A stretch of DNA of 64,000 nucleotides, from positions 1 through 64,000 of IMG/VR virus record IMGVR_UViG_3300037189_010507; one strand, written 5' to 3'. The notes under the pieces are model-generated. The model had not been told where the DNA came from and did no database searches. It saw nothing but the letters and a program-made list of their open reading frames with translations. Positions 36,150 through 45,391 of the stretch are shown here, piece after piece (positions within the stretch are counted from its first letter, which is position 1; each line of letters opens with the position of its first letter). The translations under genes were made by a program, and so were the position numbers. The stretch comes from a virus.

Positions 36150-37861
36150 CTCTCAGCCCCTCCAATCTCTTTCTTATCTGTATCTTCAAACATTTGAAGA
36201 TCTCTATTATACATTTTTACAGAAGAGAATTCTTCAAATTCATCATCCATTTCAAATATAGGACTAGGTGCTAATACTTCAATTTCAACTTCTGAATCAA
36301 TGGCAGCCATACTCATAGCATTAAAGACAGACCCGGCTAATGCATCAGCTAAGTCTTTAGAACCAGTAGCAGGGTGATCAATTTTGTTATTACCAAATAA
36401 CTTTAACTTTAATAATTCTTCTTCAACTAATAACTCATTCCAATATCCGCGTAATCTTGTATCGTACATACAAGACATTAATGTGTCATAATCTGTTTTC
36501 TTTACGCTATGAAAGTCAGAATTAATTCCCATATTTCTCAAGCTTTGAATCATCTCGATTGATTGCCAACGGTCAAAGGTAACTAATCCAACATCAAATT
36601 TTCTATGGAGATCAACGATCATTTGCCTAATTGATGCGAAGTTAATTTCATTACCAACAGTAGCTTCCCAAGAATGAACAAGATCAACATTAATAATTGG
36701 CAACTTTTCTATACCCATTGATGTTTTAATTTCTTTAAATCCAGCACAATGCGACATACAAAGTGCAGCCCTATCTCGTTTCAAAGCCAAGTCAACATGA
36801 ATAAATCTTGTATATCCATCTTTATTATTAAACCAAGGTTTAAACATTCCTTCTTCATCTACTGGATTTTCTCTATACATAAATGCTTTTCTAACTAGAT
36901 CAGCATCTCTAAAGTATGCGTCTTCCATATTAGGTGGTTCACATTCAAATCTAGCTCTAGCCTGAATAGGATTACGAATATATTCCGACTCTAATTGCTC
37001 TCTCTTAATCGTAGGATTAACTTCCCAAGTAGCAGCTTTCATTGACCAAGTTTTTGGTTCATTATTATTTCTAGAATCAAAATATCTTTGTTGAATAAAG
37101 TCACCTTTATAACGAGGGAAAGACAGAAGAATAACTTTACCGACTTCCGGGAAACGAGACATAACAGATAACTTACTCATATTATAAATTGCAGATGCAG
37201 AACCTTTTGATCTCGTTTCTCCCTTTAATTCAACATCTGTTTTAAAAGCAGCAATTTCGTCAAGAATAATAGTCATAACTTCATAACCTTCCCAACCTTC
37301 ACTTTCAGAGTGACCAGAGAAACATCTAACAGGTCTACTAAAGAAAAATATTTCTGAAACTCTAGGTTCAAATCCTACTTCATTAAAAAATGGAGAACCA
37401 AGCAGTAAGTTTTTAAAAGGCTCAAAGAAAACTCTTTGTGCTTGCTGAGCGTTTACAGCTAAGTTAAGCAAGTCAATATATACACCATTTGCTTTACCAT
37501 AATAACTTAAAGGATCTCGAAGACAATGCATAAGATAAGCTGTATACGCCATTGAAATTCTTGCACAATGGTCTTTACCAGAGCCTTTACCTAACATGCA
37601 TATGACTTCATTATCTGTATACTTATCGTAATAAGCCGCCCCTTCTTCTTCACCCATCAAATTCATTAACGTATGTTTTTTAAAAATTTGTGTAGAATGT
37701 CGTACAATCTCTAATTGAATAGGAGATAATGGTGGAAGCCCAAGATATTTCCTATCCTCAACAAATACTTCAATAGGAACAGGTTCTTGTACAAATTCTT
37801 CTTTCTTTAGCAATCTTTCAAAGTCTGCTAATTCTAAGTTCATACCGATAAAGTCAGACAT
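36131..37861 (-). CDS. terL: Terminase large subunit
   Basis: 576 residues. The ATPase has Walker A GKGSGKD (91-97) and Walker B VMTIILDEIAAF (about 200). The C-terminal nuclease has FIHVDLALKRDRAAL, VGLVTFDRWQSIEM and KDLADALAGSVFNAM with the expected Asp residues. It packages DNA into proheads with the small subunit directly upstream (1-nt overlap). Full-length for the family. Confidence 0.9.
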   Translation of the reverse strand: MSDFIGMNLELADFERLLKKEEFVQEPVPIEVFVEDRKYLGLPPLSPIQLEIVRHSTQIFKKHTLMNLMGEEEGAAYYDKYTDNEVICMLGKGSGKDHCARISMAYTAYLMHCLRDPLSYYGKANGVYIDLLNLAVNAQQAQRVFFEPFKNLLLGSPFFNEVGFEPRVSEIFFFSRPVRCFSGHSESEGWEGYEVMTIILDEIAAFKTDVELKGETRSKGSASAIYNMSKLSVMSRFPEVGKVILLSFPRYKGDFIQQRYFDSRNNNEPKTWSMKAATWEVNPTIKREQLESEYIRNPIQARARFECEPPNMEDAYFRDADLVRKAFMYRENPVDEEGMFKPWFNNKDGYTRFIHVDLALKRDRAALCMSHCAGFKEIKTSMGIEKLPIINVDLVHSWEATVGNEINFASIRQMIVDLHRKFDVGLVTFDRWQSIEMIQSLRNMGINSDFHSVKKTDYDTLMSCMYDTRLRGYWNELLVEEELLKLKLFGNNKIDHPATGSKDLADALAGSVFNAMSMAAIDSEVEIEVLAPSPIFEMDDEFEEFSSVKMYNRDLQMFEDTDKKEIGGAERWIDLV

Positions 37862-38484
37862 TATTCTGCTCCTTTATGGGGCGAATTTTCCGTTTCAAAT
37901 TGTGGAGTTTCTACAATCTCTGCTTCTTCTATAAATTCTTCTTGCGTATTCATAATGTCAAAAGCAATAGACAGCTCTCTACGGACTTCATCAGCAATCT
38001 CTGGGTACTTTGAAATAACATCTCTGAGGACTCTAGAAAGAATTTGATTAACATTCTCAGCCTTTTGCATTCGGGCAATATAATCAGAATCACCATTTGT
38101 ACCGCCCATAAGCTTATGCAATTGTGCTTTCTTATTCGCAATGTCTGCTGCCAATTTAAGAGCCTGAATTCTTGCTGGAACCATTCCATGATCAGTTGCT
38201 ATGTTAACTGTCTCCCAAGCTTCCTTACTTAATTGATCAAACTCTTGAAGAGCTTTAATAGTATTAAATTGAATTCTCTCAAGGAAGTATGGGTCTTCTT
38301 CTGCTTGACGGTTGAGTATCTTTTTATACTCGTTTATATAATCTTTCGCATCCGCTATCTTTATAGATAATAGCGTTGCTATTTCGTGATAAGAATAACC
38401 TTTAACATATAACTGGCCTGCATCTTCTATAGACCTTAATTTGTCAAAGATATTCTTGTCACCTATTGGTTCAATATTTGACAT
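37861..38484 (-). CDS. terS: Terminase small subunit
   Basis: 207 residues. An N-terminal helix-turn-helix (GQLYVKGYSYHEIATLLSI...AKDYINEYKK), a central helical region (PARIQALKLAADIANKKAQL) for oligomerisation, and an acidic C-terminus. Location immediately before terL supports the call. It would recognise the packaging site. Confidence 0.8.
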   Translation of the reverse strand: MSNIEPIGDKNIFDKLRSIEDAGQLYVKGYSYHEIATLLSIKIADAKDYINEYKKILNRQAEEDPYFLERIQFNTIKALQEFDQLSKEAWETVNIATDHGMVPARIQALKLAADIANKKAQLHKLMGGTNGDSDYIARMQKAENVNQILSRVLRDVISKYPEIADEVRRELSIAFDIMNTQEEFIEEAEIVETPQFETENSPHKGAE

Positions 38485-38519
38485 AATATATAGTTTATCA
38501 TACTAATACAGAAATAAAA

Positions 38520-38545
38520 GCGAAAAGCCCCGCCGAAGCGAGGCA
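38520..38545 (-). terminator. Minus-strand terminator
   Basis: GCCTCGC-TTCG-GCGGGGC followed by TTTTCGCTTTTATTT on the minus strand. It ends the short 38564-38650 unit. Confidence 0.85.
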
Positions 38546-38563
38546 ATTCACTATTTTTACTTA

Positions 38564-38650
38564 TTAGTTAGAGACAACTCTGTAAATAGTAATCTTGTCG
38601 TTTTTTGCAAAAAGGACAAGTTGTTCTTGGACTTTTATTGGTGAATTCAT
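38564..38650 (-). CDS. Possible 28-residue peptide or small RNA unit
   Basis: MNSPIKVQEQLVLFAKNDKI... begins after TAGGAAT; a TATGATACT -10-like element lies about 10 nt upstream and a terminator 20 nt after the stop. It is thus a stand-alone transcript of roughly 130 nt between terS and the YkgJ-like gene. The product could be peptide or RNA. Confidence 0.45.
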   Translation of the reverse strand: MNSPIKVQEQLVLFAKNDKITIYRVVSN

Positions 38651-38713
38651 ATTCCTATAGTATCATATTCTGAATCGTTATTTTGTCGTTTGTTTTTGTT
38701 TGTATAAAAATTA

Positions 38714-39478
38714 TTATTCTTTCACAAAACCAAGTTGGTCGCCATCTTTTTCAGCAAAAGTGTGAAGAGTATCATAATCATAACCATGCATCTTAGTAAA
38801 AACTAATCTATAGTTATACCATCCTCTTACACCTTCCCAAAATTTTTGGTCTGTTTCTGCTGCTAGGTCTACCAATTCTTCACTCGTTAACAAGAATGTT
38901 AGAACTCCCAAAGGCATATAAACAACACTGTTATATGTTGCATCTTTGTCAGATGCATACTCTGCAAGTATGTCTTGATACTGCTTAATGACTCTTGCTA
39001 CACCATCACCGGCATAATAATCAACTTGACCATGTGCATTTCTAATCCTAGGACAGTAATCATCAACAGGAGTAATTGTTCCAAATGTTCTACAAACCAT
39101 CGGTCTATATCCATAGATAGTGCAACCACCCTTGTAGAATACACAATGGCGATCTGTCTCTCCATTCATTTCCCAATTTGGATCATGCATTGCTTCTTTC
39201 AAAGATTCAATCATTGATTCCATCCATTCATTTGCAAACTGCTCACCCTTATCTTCCATCTTCAAATAGAATTCTTGTGTAATTTTGAAAGCAATATTTG
39301 CACATTCTGCAAGAGGAATTCTTAATCCAATCTTGCAACATTTACCTGAACCAAGACACTTGTATTCAGTATTATTCTGCTTTGCTTCAATCACTCTAAC
39401 TTGATTGTAAATCATATCAAGTTTTCCAAATGTTGAAATATCTTTAGCAGTTACGCTTCTTCTCATTTCTTTCTTCAT
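38714..39478 (-). CDS. YkgJ-type Cys-cluster protein
   Basis: 254 residues. YKCLGSGKCCKIGLRIPLAE and HCVFYKGGCTIYGYRPMVCR with a later CPR provide the CxxxxCC...C...C set of the YkgJ (zinc- or iron-chelating) family. The role of this family is not defined. ATGA overlap with the HTH gene upstream. Confidence 0.8.
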   Translation of the reverse strand: MKKEMRRSVTAKDISTFGKLDMIYNQVRVIEAKQNNTEYKCLGSGKCCKIGLRIPLAECANIAFKITQEFYLKMEDKGEQFANEWMESMIESLKEAMHDPNWEMNGETDRHCVFYKGGCTIYGYRPMVCRTFGTITPVDDYCPRIRNAHGQVDYYAGDGVARVIKQYQDILAEYASDKDATYNSVVYMPLGVLTFLLTSEELVDLAAETDQKFWEGVRGWYNYRLVFTKMHGYDYDTLHTFAEKDGDQLGFVKE

Positions 39479-39771
39479 TTTAACTTACCTTTCTTTTTAA
39501 GTTCATTTTGTTTTCTCATTTCTCTTCGTCTTTGCTCTACCATTTTTTGGGCTGGCGATTTAGGAGCTTTCTGTTTACCAGCAGATAAGTTTCTTCCCTT
39601 GCCCCTGTACTTAAGCAGATCATATTTTTTACACCAGTTGTAAACTGTCTGAGGACTTGTTTTAATATTGTAATTCTTATCTAAAAGTTTTACAATATCT
39701 GTCAAGTTCATTCTTTTAGCAACATAATGCTCATATAAAAATGTTTTATCTTTATAAGGCTCAAGGCCCAT
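39475..39771 (-). CDS. Helix-turn-helix protein
   Basis: 98 residues from the ATG at 39771 inside the resolvase stop region. MNLTDIVKLLDKNYNIKTSP followed by QTVYNWCKKYDLL is a transposase/resolvase-like HTH, and the C-terminus is basic (QRRREMRKQNELKKKGKLK). It probably binds DNA with the resolvase. Confidence 0.7.
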   Translation of the reverse strand: MGLEPYKDKTFLYEHYVAKRMNLTDIVKLLDKNYNIKTSPQTVYNWCKKYDLLKYRGKGRNLSAGKQKAPKSPAQKMVEQRRREMRKQNELKKKGKLK

Positions 39772-40342
39772 CTTTACCACCAGTTTTGTAATACCATAAA
39801 GCAATTCCTAATGCGTCAATAATATCATCATCTTCAAGACCTGGGGTTTCATTTCCATAAGCAATTGAAACAATTTCTCTTACTCTAGTTTTTCTTTCGT
39901 TCTTCATTTTAATCTGAATAGACCCTTTGGTGCCATTCTTTTCTAAAGAACTCTTATCTTGCTTAGTAACATTTTTGTAACCGATAGCTGGTTTCCATTG
40001 AAGAGGATTAATATCTCTAGTTTTGATACCTGCTTGATGGAGTATTCCCCATGTAAAACCTATTACATAAGAAATAATTCTACTTGATTGAAAGTTTTGG
40101 ACATACACTGATTGCTCAATAGCAGCAACATCTGGCTTATACATATCTATAACCGATGACATTTCTTTGTATATCTTTGCAAACTTTTCTGATTCTGTTT
40201 TCTCTTTTTTAAGATCTATTTTCCCAGTAGCAATCACATCTTTTTCTTTTGTGACGACTGCCCATGCCAAAGAATGAGATGCTGGGTCAATAGCTATGAC
40301 TTTTTGCCAGTCATTGCTACCGACAATATTCTTTAAACTCAT
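39761..40342 (-). CDS. RuvC-like Holliday junction resolvase
   Basis: 193 residues with an RNase H fold: VIAIDPASHSLAWAVV (Asp19), VAAIEQSVYVQN (Glu76) and GLEDDDIIDALGIALWYY (acidic pair). It would resolve branched DNA before packaging. Overlaps the HTH gene by 11 nt. Confidence 0.85.
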   Translation of the reverse strand: MSLKNIVGSNDWQKVIAIDPASHSLAWAVVTKEKDVIATGKIDLKKEKTESEKFAKIYKEMSSVIDMYKPDVAAIEQSVYVQNFQSSRIISYVIGFTWGILHQAGIKTRDINPLQWKPAIGYKNVTKQDKSSLEKNGTKGSIQIKMKNERKTRVREIVSIAYGNETPGLEDDDIIDALGIALWYYKTGGKDGP

Positions 40343-40363
40343 CTATATATTATAGCGTATAGA

Positions 40364-40675
40364 TTAACGCTGTTCATCCCTAAGCTTCTTTTCATCCCAT
40401 CCCCAACTAATTAATCTTTGTATGTATCGTTCAGTTTTACACTGTTCGCATATTTCTTCTTCATTATAGGATGAAAGAACAGTATCACAATCTTTTGTTT
40501 TACAAATTCTTTTTCGCTTTTTATTCTCTTTTTTTCTGTAGTAGTTTTCAAGCAGTTTTTTATTTGTTACAACTTTTCTACATTCTGGTGAGCAGTATAT
40601 AGTGTTGTAAACTTTTGCTATAAAATCTTTTTTACATTCTTCGTTTTGACATACTCTTTGTTCGCTATCAAACAT
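40364..40675 (-). CDS. Zinc-finger hypothetical protein
   Basis: 103 residues: RVCQNEECKKDF...TIYCSPECRK, then RICKTKDCDTVLS...ICEQC; two zinc knuckles separated by a basic helix. The ATG at 40675 lies inside the Cas4-like stop (8-nt overlap). Confidence 0.65.
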   Translation of the reverse strand: MFDSEQRVCQNEECKKDFIAKVYNTIYCSPECRKVVTNKKLLENYYRKKENKKRKRICKTKDCDTVLSSYNEEEICEQCKTERYIQRLISWGWDEKKLRDEQR

Positions 40676-41387
40676 TCCCCGACCAGCATTTATCAGCCAA
40701 AGCACACTCTGCACATTTAGCAGAACTACGCTTATAAGGCTGAGCGGGGATTTCTCGCTTTAAGAAAGCATCGTAAATTCCCCTATATTTTTTAAACAAT
40801 TTATCTATGAATGTGTCATCTCTTTCAATATAAATTGGAAGAATTTCTTGGTTATTTTTATTCTCGTAAATAACTAAACCAGATGGCAAATCAAGACAGC
40901 GCATATAAATTTGTGCTTGTCTAAAATGATCGTCTTTTGGTTTGTTATATAGCTTTCTATAGTGAAAGCCTTCATTTGATATTGATTTCAACTCTATTAG
41001 TTTATGACCATCAAGATCAATTATACCATCTGCAGTGCCCTCAATTGGGGGATCATCGTGTGTTACTGGAATTTCTTCTGCTACAAGTATGCCAATTTCT
41101 CTCAAATAACTGTAAAGTCTGTCATGGACAGCATGACCATTATCAAAGATTCTATAAGTTTGAGGATGGAATGTAGTTGTCATTTCAGTACCTTCAAATA
41201 GATAATACCAATAACGCGCACATTGGTTTGTATAACTGGGATGGAACCCGCCAACCTTTTTCTCAGTTGGGGTATTACGCTTTTCTAGATGAGCATCAAT
41301 TGTTTTCAACAAATCCCCTACAATATCGTCACCCGATTTCTGTATTTTTTCCTGCTTTGGGAGTTTTAGTGCATTTAATGATTTCAA
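40668..41387 (-). CDS. Cas4/RecB-like PD-(D/E)XK exonuclease
   Basis: 239 residues. GGFHPSYTNQCARYWYYLFE, EGTADGIIDLDGHKLIELKS (the D...ExK site) and C-terminal SAKCAECALADKCW, which with the N-terminal Cys gives the Fe-S cluster ligands of Cas4/AddB-type nucleases. In phages such enzymes process recombination or replication ends. No CRISPR array or other cas gene is present. Confidence 0.85.
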   Translation of the reverse strand: MKSLNALKLPKQEKIQKSGDDIVGDLLKTIDAHLEKRNTPTEKKVGGFHPSYTNQCARYWYYLFEGTEMTTTFHPQTYRIFDNGHAVHDRLYSYLREIGILVAEEIPVTHDDPPIEGTADGIIDLDGHKLIELKSISNEGFHYRKLYNKPKDDHFRQAQIYMRCLDLPSGLVIYENKNNQEILPIYIERDDTFIDKLFKKYRGIYDAFLKREIPAQPYKRSSAKCAECALADKCWSGNV

Positions 41388-41702
41388 TTAATTTCCTTTT
41401 GATGCGATTTTGAGAACATTAATGTTCTCTGCTAGAGCTTCATACATGGTTTTCCATATATCATTTACCATTTTATCTTGTTCACTCATGAGACTAGATC
41501 TTCTCTTAAAAGCCTGAGACTTAATAATCATTTGAGTTCTATATGCTGCCAAAAGGTTTGCATATTTGATAGCCTGCGCTCCAACATAATGATTTGGGTT
41601 GTCAATAATATCTTGTACAATTGCCATACACTCAATAAATTCTTTTGATCTTTCTCCCATATGCTGGGCGATGAAATCAACATCTACAATAATATCAGCC
41701 AT
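41388..41702 (-). CDS. Hypothetical helical protein
   Basis: 104 residues: DVDFIAQHMGERSKEFIECM, KYANLLAAYRTQMIIKSQAF, KMVNDIWKTMYEALAENINV. Lies between the methyltransferase and Cas4-like genes with overlaps. Resembles small actinophage helical proteins; role unknown. Confidence 0.65.
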   Translation of the reverse strand: MADIIVDVDFIAQHMGERSKEFIECMAIVQDIIDNPNHYVGAQAIKYANLLAAYRTQMIIKSQAFKRRSSLMSEQDKMVNDIWKTMYEALAENINVLKIASKGN

Positions 41703-43086
41703 GTATATCTTCTCTTTCTATTAGGTTCTTCAATTGTACACCTATCCAATGCGATACAGGGCTTGCAATAGCATTTCCGCACATTTTATATCTATTGGTA
41801 TCGGCAATCTTTTTACCGTTTCTATCAAATGCCGTGTGATTATCAGGGAACCCCATTAATCTTTCGCATTCAATAGGTGTAAGTCTTCTTAAAATAAATT
41901 TCTTTTCATCTACTGGAATAGCAATGTGGTCAGCGGAGTCAATACCAGTTCTGATTGTTCTATAAGTATCTTCTGTTATTTTATTATTATAGCCATCATA
42001 TGCAAGAACAGGTACTTGACCACCACCTGTCCCCATCCTGTGCTTTAAAGTTGGAACAATTCCATCTTCATAGATTCTAATATCATCAACTCTTGTCCCA
42101 TCAAGCACCATTATATGAGGCATATTATCCCCATTATGATGCTCTGCTCTAAGAGTTGGAACTAAATCTTCACTAACTCCATAACCTTGTCTAACCATTA
42201 CTCCCGGCTGAAAGACAAGGACTGTTGCTCTCGCTTCTCCAGTGTTATCAAATGCATTAAGAGTTGGTGATACGTTACCACTAATCCAAGACTCTGAATC
42301 TTCATTATTCTGCGCCCTCTTTGTCTTAACAAAAGGCTCTAAAATGAAGTTCATATCCGGTCTTTTATGGTCAGAAGAAGATAGACTTACTCCTCCTTCT
42401 TCATATTTGCTAAATCCTGTTTTCCCATACCAGATAGGTCCATCAATGCCTGTCTCAAAGGCTCTGGGATTTGATTTCCCTTTCTTTCTCCTCTTCTTAA
42501 TATCCCCATTGCTGTCTTCGGGGACAGATAATATTTTTCCATTACTTCTTCTAATGGCTGAAGAGTCCCAGCAAGCGATGACAAATATTCTTCTTCTTCG
42601 CTGGGCGACTCCGAACCATTGTGCATCCAAGATATGCCATTCAATTCCCAATGCCCCGATGTTAGCCATTTGGTTGAGGACTTCCCCGAAGTCTTCTCCT
42701 TTATTACTTGTGAGGGCACCTGGGACATTTTCCCAGATTGCCCATTTTGGATATTGTCCATTTGTTGCATCACGCATCTCCTTAATTATTCTAATACCTT
42801 CAAAAAATAATCCTGATCTATCTCCGTCAAGACCAGAACGCTTACCTGCTACTGATAAGTCTTGGCATGGTGAGCCAAAAGAAATCAAATCAACAGGTGT
42901 TAAATCTGCGCCATCAACATCTCGTACATCTGTGTACTTTAATGTATCAGGCCAGTTTCTTTGCAATACTTCTTGGCAATTTTTATCCCATTCAACTTGG
43001 AACTTACATTCCCAGCCAGCAGAATCAAAACCAAGATCAAATCCACCTACTCCTGCGAATAGGCTTCCATAAGTTAAATTACTCAT
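41695..43086 (-). CDS. C5-cytosine DNA methyltransferase
   Basis: 463 residues. SAM loop GSLFAGVGGFDLGF (8-20), catalytic PCQ (73-75, SPCQDLSVAG), ENV (119-121), QRRRRIFVIA, and C-terminal LTPIECERLMGFPD with GNAIASP. All catalytic motifs are present. No matching endonuclease lies nearby, so it probably protects phage DNA from host restriction. Confidence 0.92.
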   Translation of the reverse strand: MSNLTYGSLFAGVGGFDLGFDSAGWECKFQVEWDKNCQEVLQRNWPDTLKYTDVRDVDGADLTPVDLISFGSPCQDLSVAGKRSGLDGDRSGLFFEGIRIIKEMRDATNGQYPKWAIWENVPGALTSNKGEDFGEVLNQMANIGALGIEWHILDAQWFGVAQRRRRIFVIACWDSSAIRRSNGKILSVPEDSNGDIKKRRKKGKSNPRAFETGIDGPIWYGKTGFSKYEEGGVSLSSSDHKRPDMNFILEPFVKTKRAQNNEDSESWISGNVSPTLNAFDNTGEARATVLVFQPGVMVRQGYGVSEDLVPTLRAEHHNGDNMPHIMVLDGTRVDDIRIYEDGIVPTLKHRMGTGGGQVPVLAYDGYNNKITEDTYRTIRTGIDSADHIAIPVDEKKFILRRLTPIECERLMGFPDNHTAFDRNGKKIADTNRYKMCGNAIASPVSHWIGVQLKNLIEREDIHG

Positions 43087-43478
43087 TATTTTCCTTTAAA
43101 CACAACTACGACTGATGGGAAAGGAGCGTTATAAATTGCTCCTTGAAATCTCAGTCTACCTTTAATAAAACGAATTTCATCCGCTTGCATGACATATGTA
43201 TGCCACCATTTTGTGTCAGTACGACTTGGGATTAGAAAAACTGATGTATTGCCCTTCTCCTGCTCTCTCATAGCTTTTTCAAGCCATTTCGCAATCACAT
43301 TGCCATATGGTGGATTAACAAAGTTGCAAGAACCCCATTCAATTTCCAAACCGTCAAAATCGGGATTAGATGGACATGGATCAAAATTAAAATTAAATTC
43401 TTCATTTAATTTTTGATAGAAAACTTCAGGAGTTTTCCACTTTTCATTAACTGACATAAAGTGAACTTGACTACTCAT
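43086..43478 (-). CDS. Phage N6-adenine methyltransferase (Dam-like)
   Basis: 130 residues: WKTPEVFYQKLNEEFNFNFD, CNFVNPPYGNVIAKW (NPPY catalytic motif), SVFLIPSRTDTKWWHTYV. Matches the short phage DNA N-6-adenine methyltransferase family. The ATG at 43478 is preferred to a GTG two codons earlier. It adjoins the cytosine methyltransferase by 1-nt overlap, so the two act together. Confidence 0.85.
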   Translation of the reverse strand: MSSQVHFMSVNEKWKTPEVFYQKLNEEFNFNFDPCPSNPDFDGLEIEWGSCNFVNPPYGNVIAKWLEKAMREQEKGNTSVFLIPSRTDTKWWHTYVMQADEIRFIKGRLRFQGAIYNAPFPSVVVVFKGK

Positions 43479-43770
43479 AATCACTATCCTTGATCAACTC
43501 TTTAAATACATGCCATTCAATAATAGCAACCTTAACATCAGAATCTTCTCCAAGGACAACAGAAATACATGGGTATTTATGATTGGATTTCCATGCATCC
43601 TTACGCATTTTAATCCAAGCAGTTCTTGTCAATGTAAAAGATGCTCCATTGTGTTTGTAATCTAATAAAAACTCATGGAACTCTGCATCGCCCTTCTTAA
43701 ATCCTCTACCTGAATTCTTCACAGCCTTTGCTTTGTCCTTCTTGATTTCTTCTTTTTCAGTTCTTTTCAT
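43471..43770 (-). CDS. Putative nuclease-like protein
   Basis: 99 residues from the ATG at 43770 (ATGA overlap). A basic N-terminus is followed by EFHEFLLDYKHNGASFTLTR, KYPCISVVLGEDSDVKVAII. The D-Y-K-H and V-V-L pattern resembles small restriction-fold (PD-(D/E)XK) nucleases or resolvases of phages. The call is tentative. Confidence 0.5.
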   Translation of the reverse strand: MKRTEKEEIKKDKAKAVKNSGRGFKKGDAEFHEFLLDYKHNGASFTLTRTAWIKMRKDAWKSNHKYPCISVVLGEDSDVKVAIIEWHVFKELIKDSDYE

Positions 43771-44216
43771 AGTAGCGCCCATACATAACTTGGCTCATCA
43801 ACTGGTTTTTCTGTAACATCGTCAAACTTATCACAGTACCAATCCCAGTGTTTCCATGCTAACTTCAAGCGGTGTGATCGGTGAATGTCTTCACGACCAA
43901 ACCAATATGGCATTACTAGCTTATCATAATTTATGACTTCAAGCTTCATTGTATTGTTATAACCACGATTAATCCATTGCTCAACTGATTCATTAAAATA
44001 AAGTTTCAATGCTTCTTCGTAACCTCTCCACATTCTTGTAACAACATGGTTCTCCCAGCCATAATAAAATGTCCCATCCTTTTTCATCTTCGGCTGAACT
44101 CTTTTCAAAAGAACATTCAAGACCTGATGTGTTTCAACACGCTGTTTCCCAAGTCTTTTATAATCAAGAACTTGTAGCGATTCTTTGAAATCTGGATACG
44201 GTAAAAATGTTTGCAT
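43767..44216 (-). CDS. MSMEG_6728-like protein (pyrimidine-dimer glycosylase type)
   Basis: 149 residues: MQTFLPYPDFKESLQVLDYK, RLGKQRVETHQVL, WENHVVTRMWRGYEEAL, HRSHRLKLAWKH. This is the MSMEG_6728 pattern, related to the Pyr_excise DNA-glycosylase family that repairs UV damage. Strong RBS (AGGAGGCATCT). Repair is inferred from the family. Confidence 0.8.
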   Translation of the reverse strand: MQTFLPYPDFKESLQVLDYKRLGKQRVETHQVLNVLLKRVQPKMKKDGTFYYGWENHVVTRMWRGYEEALKLYFNESVEQWINRGYNNTMKLEVINYDKLVMPYWFGREDIHRSHRLKLAWKHWDWYCDKFDDVTEKPVDEPSYVWALL

Positions 44217-44307
44217 AGATGCCTCCTATTTAGACGGTGTGCAGAATATACCACAATGGCAAATGATAATAGGGGGTAAGGAGGATTTTTTATTTTTTAT
44301 TTCTGGG

Positions 44308-44433
44308 TTATTCCCAAAAAATATCTTCATCAAAGTCCTCTTCAACCTTCTTTATTAAAGCAATTGTGCCAACAACGAGAAGTCCAGAGGCTACTAAAAA
44401 TGGTAGTGATACTAATACTAGGAGTCTTTTCAT
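44308..44433 (-). CDS. Small membrane protein
   Basis: 41 residues: LLVLVSLPFLVASGLLVVGT transmembrane helix, then an acidic tail (KKVEEDFDEDIFWE). ATGA overlap with the recombinase gene. Confidence 0.6.
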   Translation of the reverse strand: MKRLLVLVSLPFLVASGLLVVGTIALIKKVEEDFDEDIFWE

Positions 44434-45344
44434 CCTAATATTTTAGCACTAATTTCCTCAATTTGCTTATCAGTAAGCTCAATCTTACCCATACCATTCC
44501 ACTTCTGATCTCCGTAGAAAAACCAAGCACCCCTGCGCTCAATAATATTCATCTCAATTGCAATATCAAGCATTTCACGATATTTATCAATCATACCCTC
44601 TTGAGGGAGAACATAATACTGTCCATGTGTCCCAATGCTTGGGATCTGTTTTGTCTTTTCAATTGTCCATGTTACTTTTTGAGATGTAATCATATTAACT
44701 TCATCTCTTTCCATTTCCTTTGACGACATGGATAGAAATAACTTAACAATATTATGCATATTATGATGAACCGTATTACCCATCTTTGCTTTTGTTATTG
44801 CATACATTCCTGACAAGTCAATCGTCTGGTGAGCAACAAAGATCATCATATTCCTCTCTTTATGGAGATAGTTTACGAGCTTCTGAAGAAGAAAGCCTTG
44901 TGAGCGAGATTGAAGACCCATTGCCTTACCGCCTTCAGGCTTGTCATAAAACTCTTCTTTAATAATATTTGAAAGAGAGTCAAACAAGAAAATATGCTTC
45001 TCTTCTTCGTGAGTAAGATATGGATGGATATTCTTCAGAATGTCTTCAACAACTGTTGATTGAATAACTACAATGTCATCAATATCAATACCACACTTAG
45101 CAGCATACTCTTCGTTAAATGAATACTCTGAGTCAACAATTACTGGTCTAAAACCTCTACTCTGTGCTTCAGCTAAAATTCTAAAACACATTGTTGACTT
45201 ACCTACTGATGGAGTACCCCAGAACAAATGTGTTGCGCCTGTATTTAGACCTCCACCTAATGCGCGATTAAGTCCAACACTAGGGGTTGGAATAACCTCA
45301 TGCACTGGCATTTGGTCGCCTTTTCTTTTATCTACAATTAACAT
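44430..45344 (-). CDS. RecA/UvsX-like recombinase
   Basis: 304 residues. Walker A GTPSVGKS (43-50), Walker B KHIFLFDSL (about 116-124), then MMIFVAHQTIDLSGMY and a GNTVHHNMHNIV DNA-binding-loop region. Shorter than RecA, like phage UvsX/Sak4-type proteins. It would drive strand exchange in replication and repair, with the nearby resolvase and nuclease. Confidence 0.85.
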   Translation of the reverse strand: MLIVDKRKGDQMPVHEVIPTPSVGLNRALGGGLNTGATHLFWGTPSVGKSTMCFRILAEAQSRGFRPVIVDSEYSFNEEYAAKCGIDIDDIVVIQSTVVEDILKNIHPYLTHEEEKHIFLFDSLSNIIKEEFYDKPEGGKAMGLQSRSQGFLLQKLVNYLHKERNMMIFVAHQTIDLSGMYAITKAKMGNTVHHNMHNIVKLFLSMSSKEMERDEVNMITSQKVTWTIEKTKQIPSIGTHGQYYVLPQEGMIDKYREMLDIAIEMNIIERRGAWFFYGDQKWNGMGKIELTDKQIEEISAKILG

Positions 45345-45391
45345 TTACTCTTCTTTCTACTATAGATTTATGCAATAATAACACATGGGAG

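Noticed and set aside
42242-43072. 276-residue plus-strand frame
   Set aside because: Antisense to the cytosine methyltransferase, which has all catalytic motifs; no ribosome site or known domain.
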